Assembly (NCBI GenBank): GCA_036504075.1
Contig: DASXVX010000018.1
Coordinates: 1 to 10,926, forward strand
DNA from: DASXVX01 sp036504075
GTDB taxonomy: Bacteria; Bacillota; Sulfobacillia; Symbiobacteriales; Symbiobacteriaceae
DNA length: 10,926 nucleotides
Reading direction: 5' to 3'
Of this stretch, positions 4,877 through 10,926 are shown piece by piece. Made by a program: the position numbers and the translations under genes. Numbering within the stretch: position 1 is the stretch's first letter; every line of letters starts with the position of its first letter. Under the pieces are notes generated by a model that saw only the letters and a list, made by a program, of their open reading frames with translations, was not told the origin of the DNA and did no database searches.

Positions 4877-5628
4877 AGCGGGCCAGATTCTATGCCGCCG
4901 GCGTCTTCCACGAGGGTGTGCTGGACGGCGACGGGTTCCTGGTGGACGAAGCGGGGCGGCTGCACGACCCGGACAAGGTCATGTTTCTGCCCCCCGTGGC
5001 CCCCGGCAAAGTGATCGGCCTGGCGCTGAACTTTGCCGACCATGCCGCCGAACTGGGCCTGGCCGAGCCGCCGGCGCCGGCGCTGTTCTTCAAGCCCAGC
5101 AACTCCTGGGTGGGGCACAAGGCGCCGGTGGTCTACCCGCAGGGCGCCGAGTACATGCACTACGAGATCGAACTGGCCGTGGTCATGGGCCGGCGGGCGA
5201 GGCGGGTCGCGGCGGCGGACGCCCTGGATTACGTGAAAGGCTATACCATCGCCAACGACGTGACCGTGCGGGACTACATTACGAACTACTTCCGCCCGCC
5301 GGTGAAGGCCAAGGGCTGGGACTCCTTCGGGCCGCTCGGCCCGTATCTGGTGGATAAGGCCGACCTGCCCGACCCCGGCAACGTCGACCTGCGGGTCTAC
5401 GTGAACGGCGAACTGCGCCAGCAGGGGAACACCCGGGACCTGATCCGCTCCTGCCAGGAGCTGATCGCCTACATCAGCGAGTTTATGACGCTCGAAGAGA
5501 ACGACATCATTCTCACGGGCACCCCGAAAGGGCTGTCCCCGGTCAGTCCCGGGGATGTGATGCGGCTGGAGATCGACGCCATCGGCGCCCTGGTCAACCC
5601 GGTGGTCGCCGAATCGGAGGAGGGGTAA
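4873..5628 (+). CDS. hpaG: FAH-family isomerase/decarboxylase of homoprotocatechuate pathway
   Basis: The 251-residue protein is a single fumarylacetoacetate-hydrolase-type domain. KVIGLALNFADHAAELG (46-62) is the usual entry motif. The metal ligands are expected at Glu98 and Glu100 in HYEIELAVVMG and Asp129 in IANDVTVRD, and LTGTPKG (214-220) closes the site. In the pathway HpaG decarboxylates 5-oxopent-3-ene-1,2,5-tricarboxylate and isomerises the product. The E. coli enzyme is a tandem duplication of about 430 residues, whereas here there is one domain, as in other single-domain homologues, so a homodimer or higher oligomer probably does the work. ATG 4873 overlaps the hpaI stop and follows GAGGAGG, so translation is likely coupled. 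Other FAH-family reactions (acylpyruvate hydrolysis) cannot be excluded by sequence alone. Confidence 0.8.
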   Translation: MKRARFYAAGVFHEGVLDGDGFLVDEAGRLHDPDKVMFLPPVAPGKVIGLALNFADHAAELGLAEPPAPALFFKPSNSWVGHKAPVVYPQGAEYMHYEIELAVVMGRRARRVAAADALDYVKGYTIANDVTVRDYITNYFRPPVKAKGWDSFGPLGPYLVDKADLPDPGNVDLRVYVNGELRQQGNTRDLIRSCQELIAYISEFMTLEENDIILTGTPKGLSPVSPGDVMRLEIDAIGALVNPVVAESEEG

Positions 5629-5631
5629 GCG

Positions 5632-7125
5632 ATGTCCGGGATTGATCTGCGGCCCGACGTGAAACCGGCCCGGCACTTTATTGATGGGGAATTCGTGACC
5701 AGCCTGGATAACGGGACGTTTTTGACCGTGAATCCCGCCGATCGGCAGCCGATTACCTGGGTGTCGGCCGGCCAGGCTGCCGATATCGACCGGGCGGTAA
5801 AGGCCGCCCGCCGCGCTTTCGACGAAGGCCCCTGGCGCAAGCTGTCCGCCGCCGACCGGGCCAGGGCGCTCCGGCGCATCGGCGACCTGATCGTGAAGAA
5901 CGGGGCGGAACTGGCCTATATTGAAACGCTGGACACCGGCCTGCCGATCAAGCAGGCCCGGGGCCAGGCTGCTCGGGCGGCCGACAACTTTTACTTCTTC
6001 GCCGAAATGGCGACCCGGATGCAGGGCGAGTCTTTCCCGGTGGATGGCCAGTTCCTGAATTACACCGTGCTGCGGCCCGCCGGGGTGGCGGGGCTGATTA
6101 CGCCCTGGAACACGCCGTTCATGCTGGAGACCTGGAAAGTGGCGCCGTGCCTGGCCGCCGGCAACACCTGCGTGCTCAAGCCGGCCGAATGGTCGCCGCT
6201 CTCGGCGAGCTTCCTGGCCCGCATCATCCAGGATGCCGAACTGCCGCCCGGGGTCTTCAACCTGGTGAATGGCTTCGGCGAGGCGGCGGGCGCCCCGCTG
6301 GTCGCCCACAGCCTGGTGAACCTGATCTCGTTTACCGGCGAGACCACCACCGGCATGGAGATCATTCGCAACGGCGCCGCGACGCTGAAGCGCTATTCGA
6401 TGGAACTGGGCGGCAAGTCGCCGGCGGTGGTCTTTGCCGACGCCGACCTGGATGCGGCGCTGGATGCGGTCATTTTCGGCGTTTACTCGCTCAACGGCGA
6501 GCGCTGTACGGCGAACTCCCGCCTGCTGGTCGAGGCGTCCATCCACGATGAGTTCGTGGCCCGCCTGGCCGAACGGGTGGCCCGGATCAAAGTCGGCGAT
6601 CCCTTCGACGAGGCGACGGAGGTCGGCCCGCTGATTCACCAGGACCACTGGGAGCGGGTGCTGGGCTATATCGACCTGGGCTGCCGGGAAGGGGCCGGCG
6701 TGGTGACCGGGGGCCGGCGTCCGAAGGGGCTGGAGGCGGGCAATTATGTGGCGCCGACGCTGCTGACCGGCGTGCGGAACCACATGCGGGTCGCCCAGGA
6801 GGAGATTTTCGGCCCGGTCATGGCGGTGATTCCGTTCACGCTTGAGGCCGAGGCGATCCGTCTGGCCAACGACGTGAAGTACGGCCTGGCGGCCTACGTG
6901 TGGACCCGGGACCTCCAGCGCGGCCACCGGGTGGCCGGCGCGCTCGAGTCGGGCATGGTCTGGCTCAACTCCCACAACGTTCGGGACCTGCGCACCCCGT
7001 TTGGCGGCATGAAGCAGTCCGGCATCGGCCGGGAGGGCGGCCACTACAGCTTCGAGTTCTATTGCGAGCAGAAGACGGTGCACGTCGCACTCTCACCGGC
7101 GCCGTGCCCGAAATTCGGAGCGTAG
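5632..7125 (+). CDS. hpaE: 5-carboxymethyl-2-hydroxymuconate semialdehyde dehydrogenase
   Basis: A full-length aldehyde dehydrogenase of 497 residues. Visible landmarks are PWN (Asn160, oxyanion hole), LKPAE (Lys183, cofactor ribose binding), FTGETTTG (234-241, Rossmann turn), MELGGKSP with the general base Glu258, the catalytic Cys292 in NGERCTANS, and EEIFGPV (390-396). The enzyme oxidises the ring-cleavage semialdehyde to the dicarboxylic acid with NAD+. The family alone does not fix the substrate. The assignment comes from its place between hpaG and hpaB and from the NGERCTA form of the active site, common in HpaE-type enzymes. It starts 3 bases after hpaG, with GGAGGAGGGG as ribosome binding site 6 bases upstream. 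A very long shadow frame on the opposite strand is an effect of GC-rich codons. Confidence 0.88.
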   Translation: MSGIDLRPDVKPARHFIDGEFVTSLDNGTFLTVNPADRQPITWVSAGQAADIDRAVKAARRAFDEGPWRKLSAADRARALRRIGDLIVKNGAELAYIETLDTGLPIKQARGQAARAADNFYFFAEMATRMQGESFPVDGQFLNYTVLRPAGVAGLITPWNTPFMLETWKVAPCLAAGNTCVLKPAEWSPLSASFLARIIQDAELPPGVFNLVNGFGEAAGAPLVAHSLVNLISFTGETTTGMEIIRNGAATLKRYSMELGGKSPAVVFADADLDAALDAVIFGVYSLNGERCTANSRLLVEASIHDEFVARLAERVARIKVGDPFDEATEVGPLIHQDHWERVLGYIDLGCREGAGVVTGGRRPKGLEAGNYVAPTLLTGVRNHMRVAQEEIFGPVMAVIPFTLEAEAIRLANDVKYGLAAYVWTRDLQRGHRVAGALESGMVWLNSHNVRDLRTPFGGMKQSGIGREGGHYSFEFYCEQKTVHVALSPAPCPKFGA

Positions 7126-7140
7126 GGAGGAGGGACGGAC

Positions 7141-8646
7141 ATGCCAGCACGCACCGGACAGCAGTACCTGGATGCGATCAACCACCAGCGACGCGAAGTT
7201 TACTACAACGGCGCCCTCATCGCCACCGACGTGGCGGTCCACCCGGTGTTCCGGGGGGTTACCCGCAGCCTCGCCGCCCTGTATGACATGCAGCACGACC
7301 CGGCCCTGCGGGACGAAATGACCTATGTATCGCCGACCAGCGGGGACCGGGTGGGGATCTCGTTCCTGACGCCCCGGACCCACGACGACCTGGCCCGGCG
7401 CCGCAACATGATCAAGCGGTGGCACGACAACACGGCGGGCATGATGGGCCGCTCGGCCGACTACCTGAGCGCCTGCCTCATGGGCCTCGCCGCCGGCGCC
7501 GAGTTCATGGGCCAGGAGGACCCCCGCTTTGCCGAGAACGCCCGCCGGTATTACGAATACGTCCGGGAGCACGACCTGCTGCTCACCCACACGCTGATCA
7601 CTCCGCAGGCCAACCGGGGCGCCTCCACCGCAGCGCAGTCCGACCCGTATCTGGCGGCAGCCGTGGTGCGGCGGACCGACGAAGGCATCGTCATCCGGGG
7701 CTGCCGCCTTCTGGCGACGCTGGGGCCGATTGCGGACGAGATCATGGTCTTCCCGTCGACGCTGCTGAAAGCGACCCCGGAGGACGAGCCGTACGCCTAT
7801 GCGTTCGCCATTCCCTGCGACACGCCCGGCGTCAAGTTCATCTGCCGGGAGTCGTTCGACTACGGCCGCTCGCCGTTCGACCACCCGCTGGGCTCCCGCT
7901 TCGACGAAATGGATGCCATCGTTGTTTTCGACGATGTGCTGGTCCCCTGGGAACGGGTCTTTATGGTCGGGCGCCCGGATCTGTGCAACCAGCTATATGG
8001 GGCGACCAACGCCGTCGTCCACATGACGCACCAGGTCGTCATCAAAAACGTGGCCAAGACGGAGTTCTTGCTCGGGGTCATCCTCACCATTATCGAGACG
8101 ATCGGCATCGCGCAGTTCCAGCATGTGCAGGAGAAGGCGGCCGAGGCGATCGTCGCGCTGGAGCAGCTTCGGGCGTTCCTGCGGGCGGCGGAGGCCGATG
8201 CGGACCTGGACCAGTATGGCGTCATGACGCCGGCCTGGGCGCCGCTGAACGCGGCCCGCAACTGGTACCCGAAGGTCTACCCCCGGCTGGTGGAACTGAT
8301 TCAACTATTGTCGGCCAGCGGGCTCATGGCGATTCCCGGCGAGGCCGACCTGGCGAGTCCGGAGACCCGACCGCTGCTGGACCGGTACCTGGGCGCCCGG
8401 GGCGCCGATGCGCACGACCGGGTCCGGCTCTTCCGCCTGGCCTGGGACATTGCCGCCAGCGCGTTCGGCCAGCGGCAGGTGCTTTACGAGCGATTCTTTT
8501 TCGGCGATCCGGTCCGCATGGCCGGCGCCCTGTACGGTAGCTACGACAAGCAGCCCTATCTGGACCGGGTCCGGCAGTTCCTGGAGCAGAGCGGCCGGGT
8601 CGAGGTGCTTGAGACGGCAGATCTGGAGGGGGGGGCCGCCAGATGA
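7141..8646 (+). CDS. hpaB: 4-hydroxyphenylacetate 3-monooxygenase, oxygenase component
   Basis: The 501-residue protein fits the HpaB/PheA family of flavin-dependent aromatic hydroxylases (E. coli 520, Thermus 481 residues), which have an acyl-CoA-dehydrogenase-like fold. It uses FADH2 supplied by a separate reductase to convert 4-hydroxyphenylacetate to 3,4-dihydroxyphenylacetate. Residues matching the substrate-binding set of the Thermus enzyme are visible: Arg104 and Tyr108 in MGRSADYLS, and His150 in LLLTHTLITPQANRG. The C-terminal helices include the stretch YERFFFGDPVRMAGALY (449-465), typical of the family. The ATG follows GGGAGGAGGG by 6 bases and lies 15 bases after hpaE; the stop overlaps the hpaD start. 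The reductase HpaC is not nearby, so it must be encoded elsewhere or replaced by a general flavin reductase. Related family members act on other phenols; the pathway context favours 4-HPA. Confidence 0.9.
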   Translation: MPARTGQQYLDAINHQRREVYYNGALIATDVAVHPVFRGVTRSLAALYDMQHDPALRDEMTYVSPTSGDRVGISFLTPRTHDDLARRRNMIKRWHDNTAGMMGRSADYLSACLMGLAAGAEFMGQEDPRFAENARRYYEYVREHDLLLTHTLITPQANRGASTAAQSDPYLAAAVVRRTDEGIVIRGCRLLATLGPIADEIMVFPSTLLKATPEDEPYAYAFAIPCDTPGVKFICRESFDYGRSPFDHPLGSRFDEMDAIVVFDDVLVPWERVFMVGRPDLCNQLYGATNAVVHMTHQVVIKNVAKTEFLLGVILTIIETIGIAQFQHVQEKAAEAIVALEQLRAFLRAAEADADLDQYGVMTPAWAPLNAARNWYPKVYPRLVELIQLLSASGLMAIPGEADLASPETRPLLDRYLGARGADAHDRVRLFRLAWDIAASAFGQRQVLYERFFFGDPVRMAGALYGSYDKQPYLDRVRQFLEQSGRVEVLETADLEGGAAR

Positions 8647-9638
8647 CCGCCATCGACATCATCCGTTCCGCCCACGTCGAGCTGAAAGTGACCGATCTGG
8701 CCCGCTCCCGGGCCTGGTACGTGGACCTGCTGGGCTTCAACGTGACCGAGGAGGACCAGGAGGCGATTTACCTCCGGGGCATCGAGGAACGCTGCCACCA
8801 CTCGCTGGTGCTCCGCAAGGCACCGCAGCCCGCCGTCGGCCACATAAGCTTCCGGGTGGCCGGGCCGGACGACCTGGCCCTGATCGAACGGCTGCACCGG
8901 GGCCACGACCTGCCGGCCCGCCGGCTCGATCCGGGGACGGAGGTGGGGCAGGGCCGGGCGCTGCGGGTCCGGGACCCCCTGGGCATGCCGGTGGAGTACT
9001 ATGCGGAGATGGACTGGGTGGAGCCGCTCATGCAAAAGTTCCACCTGCACCGGGGGCCGGGGATTCAGCGGTTCGACCACCTGAACTGCGGCGTGCCGGA
9101 TGTGCAGAAAGCCTACGACTGGTACACCCGGCAACTGGGCTTTCGCTGTTCGGAGTATACGGATACCGACGAGGGCGAGCAGAGCAAGCTCTGGGCGGCC
9201 TGGCTCTTCCGCAAGCCGAACGTGCACGACCTGGCGCTCATGAACAGCACGGGCCCGCGGCTGCACCACTTCGCATTCTGGGTGGAGAACGCGCTTTCCC
9301 TGATCAAGGCCTGCGACATTCTGGCGGCGGCGGGCTACGGCGGCAGCATTGAGCGGGGGCCGGGGCGGCACGGGCTGTCCAACGCCATGTTCCTCTACTT
9401 GCGGGACCCCGACGGCCACCGGCTGGAGCTGTACACCAGCGACTACCTGACCGCCGACCCCGACCTGCCCCCGATTCGCTGGTCCGTGAACGACAAGCGC
9501 CGCCAGACTTTCTGGGGCTACGCGGCGCCGCCCAGCTGGTTCGAGGAACTCTCCACCTTTGAGGACCCGCTCACCGGGGGGCCGGTATCGATGGCGGTCC
9601 CGTTGCTGCACCATCGGCCGCAGACGGCGACTTACTGA
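8643..9638 (+). CDS. hpaD: 3,4-dihydroxyphenylacetate 2,3-dioxygenase (extradiol, VOC type)
   Basis: A 331-residue two-domain vicinal-oxygen-chelate dioxygenase. The N-terminal domain (about 8-125) lacks the metal site. The C-terminal domain carries the ligands His146 (RFDHLNCGV), His209 (PRLHHFAFW) and Glu262 (GHRLELYTSDY). Catalytic second-sphere residues known from the Brevibacterium enzyme also have counterparts: His195, His243 (GPGRHGLSN) and Tyr252. The enzyme cleaves homoprotocatechuate next to its hydroxyls with O2, using Fe(II) or Mn(II). This is the Gram-positive-type enzyme, unrelated to the LigB-like HpaD of E. coli. The C-terminal PPSWFEE region matches the lid found in this group. 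The start overlaps the hpaB stop (ATGA) and follows a GGAGGGGG stretch. It is the last gene of the operon, ending 18 bases before the shared terminator. Confidence 0.92.
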   Translation: MTAIDIIRSAHVELKVTDLARSRAWYVDLLGFNVTEEDQEAIYLRGIEERCHHSLVLRKAPQPAVGHISFRVAGPDDLALIERLHRGHDLPARRLDPGTEVGQGRALRVRDPLGMPVEYYAEMDWVEPLMQKFHLHRGPGIQRFDHLNCGVPDVQKAYDWYTRQLGFRCSEYTDTDEGEQSKLWAAWLFRKPNVHDLALMNSTGPRLHHFAFWVENALSLIKACDILAAAGYGGSIERGPGRHGLSNAMFLYLRDPDGHRLELYTSDYLTADPDLPPIRWSVNDKRRQTFWGYAAPPSWFEELSTFEDPLTGGPVSMAVPLLHHRPQTATY

Positions 9639-9656
9639 GCGACTGAGGCACCAGGG

Positions 9657-9698
9657 CGCACAAAAGCGGAACCCCCCCGGGGGTTCCGCTTTTGTGCG
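9657..9698. terminator. Bidirectional terminator between hpaD and the TDO gene
   Basis: A perfect 42-nt inverted repeat: the 20-nt arms 9657-9676 and 9679-9698 pair completely around a two-base centre. Each strand has the form CGCACAAAAGCGGAACCCCC then its complement, so the descending arm carries TTTTGTGCG whichever strand is transcribed. It lies 18 bases after hpaD and 3 bases after the convergent gene, and suits both. Confidence 0.88.
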
Positions 9699-9701
9699 AG
9701 T

Positions 9702-10394
9702 CTATTTCCCTTCCGGGCCGGCGCCGTACCCGTGCCGGTGCTCCTCGCTCAAGTGGCCGATCGCTTCCCACAGTTCCGGCACGAGGCTCTGCTGGGCCCG
9801 CCTGAACAGCATGGGAATGGCCACCCCGCCGGTCCCCACCGTGTTGCCGATCTGTCGCATCGCCATGACCACGTGGTTCAGCCGGAAGCGCTGGAACGCC
9901 GCATCGAAGTCCAGCAACCCCTGCATCACCTGGTACAGCAGGTAGTTGGCCTCCGGGTTGCGCTGCAGTTCAAGCGGGGGGATACCGTGGCGGGCGAGCA
10001 GCGCCCGGCACGACTCGGCCGCCTGCGCCCCGACGGCCAGGAGCCGATTGAAGCCGGGCGATTCCATGCCGCTGCCGCTGCCCAGGTGGGCCCGAATCGG
10101 CATGTAGTCGGCCGGGTGCATGGTGTCCAGCGCCTCAATGCCGCCGGAAAGCTGCTGCACAATCCCCTGGACCCGCCGGAGCAGGTGCACGGCCCGCCAC
10201 AGGTGCTCCTCGTCGCCATCCATGATCCGAATGACCTCGGTGAGTTCGTGGCAGCACAGCTTCATCCAGAGTTCGGCCACCTGGTGCACCAATTGAAAGC
10301 AGAGTTCGTCGTGGTTGACCAGTTCACCGGGGCTTTTCTGGCAGGCCAGCAGTTGATCGGTATTGATGTACCGTTCGTACGGTGTCTCCGCCAT
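9702..10394 (-). CDS. kynA: Tryptophan 2,3-dioxygenase, short form
   Basis: The 230-residue protein follows the TDO pattern: an N-terminal Y-x-x-Y-x-x-x-x-x-LL-x-x-Q segment (6-19), HDELCFQLVHQVAELWMK (28-45) with His37 at the position of the catalytic-site histidine, and DYMPIRAHLGSGSGMES (96-112) with Arg101 at the carboxylate-binding position. FRLNHVVMAMRQIGNTVGTG (170-189) holds His174, expected to be the axial haem ligand, and the GTGG loop. TDO opens the indole ring of L-tryptophan to N-formylkynurenine, the first step of the kynurenine route. The protein is shorter than common bacterial TDOs (about 260-280 residues) and reads GSGMES where many have a SGFQS-type sequence. No kynurenine-pathway partner is in the window. 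The ATG follows GGAGGAGG by 8 bases. Confidence 0.82.
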   Translation of the reverse strand: MAETPYERYINTDQLLACQKSPGELVNHDELCFQLVHQVAELWMKLCCHELTEVIRIMDGDEEHLWRAVHLLRRVQGIVQQLSGGIEALDTMHPADYMPIRAHLGSGSGMESPGFNRLLAVGAQAAESCRALLARHGIPPLELQRNPEANYLLYQVMQGLLDFDAAFQRFRLNHVVMAMRQIGNTVGTGGVAIPMLFRRAQQSLVPELWEAIGHLSEEHRHGYGAGPEGK

Positions 10395-10431
10395 CGCATT
10401 CTCCTCCTCCCGCGGTCGCAGCTCTCACGCT

Positions 10432-10445
10432 TATCTTACCAGATA
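10432..10445. promoter_or_regulatory. Candidate operator at the TDO promoter
   Basis: TATCT-TACC-AGATA is a perfect 5-bp inverted repeat about 40 bases upstream of the TDO start. On the minus strand it contains TAAGAT, a plausible -10 hexamer, so a bound protein would block it. No good -35 is seen. Confidence 0.35.
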
Positions 10446-10770
10446 GTCTATGGCTTTTTCGGGTCCGGGCATGCCACAGCGGGGGGCTGACTCTCCAGCC
10501 ACGGGATGGCCCCTGTTCGCAGGAATTGTGGGGTCGGTCCCGACCCCAAAATTCCTGCGAACACCCCGGAGCGCCGCCATGATCATGCTGCTGCCCCCGC
10601 TCCTTCGTCGGGCTCTTACTGTGCTCGGAAGACTCTCACCAGGTGACTGCGCAGGCCGCAGGCTCAGCCGGTCAAGAAGTCGGAATGGTCCGGAGCAGTA
10701 GGAGACTTCACGAAGTACTCTCTGACGTGAACTCCGTGAGCCTTAGGGTGTCACTTGCAGGAGGAAAACC
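10446..10770. other. Intergenic region right of the TDO gene
   Basis: Apart from the 50-nt palindrome at 10514-10563 I see no supported gene. Short open frames here lack ribosome binding sites and protein-like composition. Confidence 0.4.
10514..10563. repeat. 50-nt near-perfect palindrome
   Basis: Arms 10514-10537 and 10540-10563 pair at all but one position (10528/10549), giving a 24-position stem around a two-base loop; the inner part is TGGGGTCGG/CCGACCCCA. No T tract follows on either strand, so a terminator is unlikely. Length and symmetry suit a dispersed extragenic palindrome (REP- or MITE-like element). Confidence 0.65.
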
Positions 10771-10926
10771 ATGCTCTTTAACTTCCTGTTGGCGCTCGGA
10801 CTTTCTGACCCAAGCCGACTCAGTTTGAGCGAACCCATCGGGCTGGAGCAAAACCGGGGACAGGGCCCCGGTTTCGTCATTCAGCGAGTGCTAGCTCGAC
10901 AGTCTCTTCGTCCACAAGTTGTTGCT
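10771..10926 (+). CDS. Possible small protein, truncated at the window end
   Basis: An ATG at 10771 is preceded by AGGAGGAAAACC, an excellent ribosome binding site, and the frame stays open for 52 codons to the window edge (starting MLFNFLLALGLSDPSRLSLS). The first 11 residues are hydrophobic; the rest is unremarkable and not recognised. It overlaps the terminator and possible gene end on the other strand, so at most one of these interpretations is likely to be right. Confidence 0.25.
   Translation, partial: MLFNFLLALGLSDPSRLSLSEPIGLEQNRGQGPGFVIQRVLARQSLRPQVVA
10851..10874 (-). terminator. Possible terminator of a minus-strand gene
   Basis: AAACCGGGG (10851-10859) pairs with CCCCGGTTT (10866-10874) over 9 bp. 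On the minus strand the descending arm ends in TTTTG, and the hairpin begins 2 bases after a TGA stop (10877-10879), as intrinsic terminators often do. Confidence 0.45.
10877..10926 (-). CDS. Possible C-terminus of a minus-strand gene
   Basis: Read on the minus strand, the last 15 codons before TGA give QQLVDEETVELALAE, an acidic helical tail of the kind seen at real C-termini. A hairpin with a TTTT stretch follows at once. The rest of the gene lies beyond the window, so no function can be given. Confidence 0.35.
   Translation of the reverse strand, partial: QQLVDEETVELALAE

Noticed and set aside
4507..5628. Long plus-strand frame that would extend hpaG upstream by 122 codons
   Set aside because: The added part is the hpaI coding region read out of frame, and hpaG has a good start at 4873 with ATGA overlap.
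4840..7083. 747-codon open frame on the minus strand opposite hpaG and hpaE
   Set aside because: It is a shadow frame produced by GC-rich third positions. The plus-strand genes have full family motifs, correct lengths and ribosome binding sites, while the shadow protein is rich in Arg, His and Pro and matches no family I know.
8556..9614. 352-codon minus-strand frame opposite hpaD
   Set aside because: HpaD on the plus strand carries all metal ligands and family motifs; the opposite frame is compositional.
9732..10490. 252-codon plus-strand frame opposite the TDO gene
   Set aside because: The minus-strand frame has TDO motifs and a ribosome binding site; the plus-strand frame crosses the TDO promoter region and has no start signal.

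Overview
The window reads as chromosomal DNA of a GC-rich bacterium. AG-rich Shine-Dalgarno sequences precede most genes, GTG starts occur, and genes overlap by ATGA. The catabolic cluster has the form known from Thermus and Gram-positive bacteria: a DapA-fold aldolase and a vicinal-oxygen-chelate ring-cleavage dioxygenase. A GC-rich Bacillota or Thermus-like host is a reasonable guess from this, but no feature fixes the taxon.

Left part (1-1254) is a mobile-DNA graveyard. The left edge holds one end of an IS66-family insertion sequence (terminal repeat 120-139, first 18 codons of tnpA on the minus strand). Next come a nested palindrome (143-182), a tandem array of 11- and 22-bp units (280-378), a structured stretch ending in an intrinsic terminator (404-558), and a multiply frameshifted gene that resembles a plasmid or phage replication-initiation protein (about 685-1223), closed by its own terminator.

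Middle part (1397-3739) holds small housekeeping or accessory genes. On the minus strand are a DUF805 membrane protein and a YiaA/B-type two-helix membrane protein. On the plus strand a probable three-gene unit encodes a SUI1/eIF1-like protein (YciH type) with an added cysteine cluster, a small membrane protein, and a PDZ-domain protein whose well-initiated N-terminus lies in a different frame. It ends at a strong terminator. Two identical copies of a 20-bp palindromic repeat bracket the last two genes.

Right part (3956-9638) is a tightly packed operon for 4-hydroxyphenylacetate (homoprotocatechuate) meta-cleavage: hpaI (DapA-type aldolase), hpaG (single-domain FAH-family isomerase/decarboxylase), hpaE (CHMS dehydrogenase), hpaB (FADH2-dependent 4-HPA 3-hydroxylase) and hpaD (extradiol dioxygenase). 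HpaB hydroxylates 4-HPA, HpaD opens the ring, HpaE oxidises the semialdehyde, HpaG isomerises/decarboxylates, and HpaI cleaves the last C7 intermediate to pyruvate and succinic semialdehyde. The flavin reductase (HpaC), a separate CHM isomerase (HpaF) and the hydratase (HpaH) are not in the window. A candidate operator overlaps a possible promoter upstream of hpaI.

A convergent tryptophan 2,3-dioxygenase gene (9702-10394, minus) shares a perfect 42-nt bidirectional terminator with hpaD. The right end (10395-10926) has a candidate operator, a 50-nt near-perfect palindrome, and the end of what may be a minus-strand gene with its terminator, opposed by a small plus-strand reading frame with a good ribosome binding site. 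I did not find a CRISPR array, tRNA, rRNA or a convincing new defence system.
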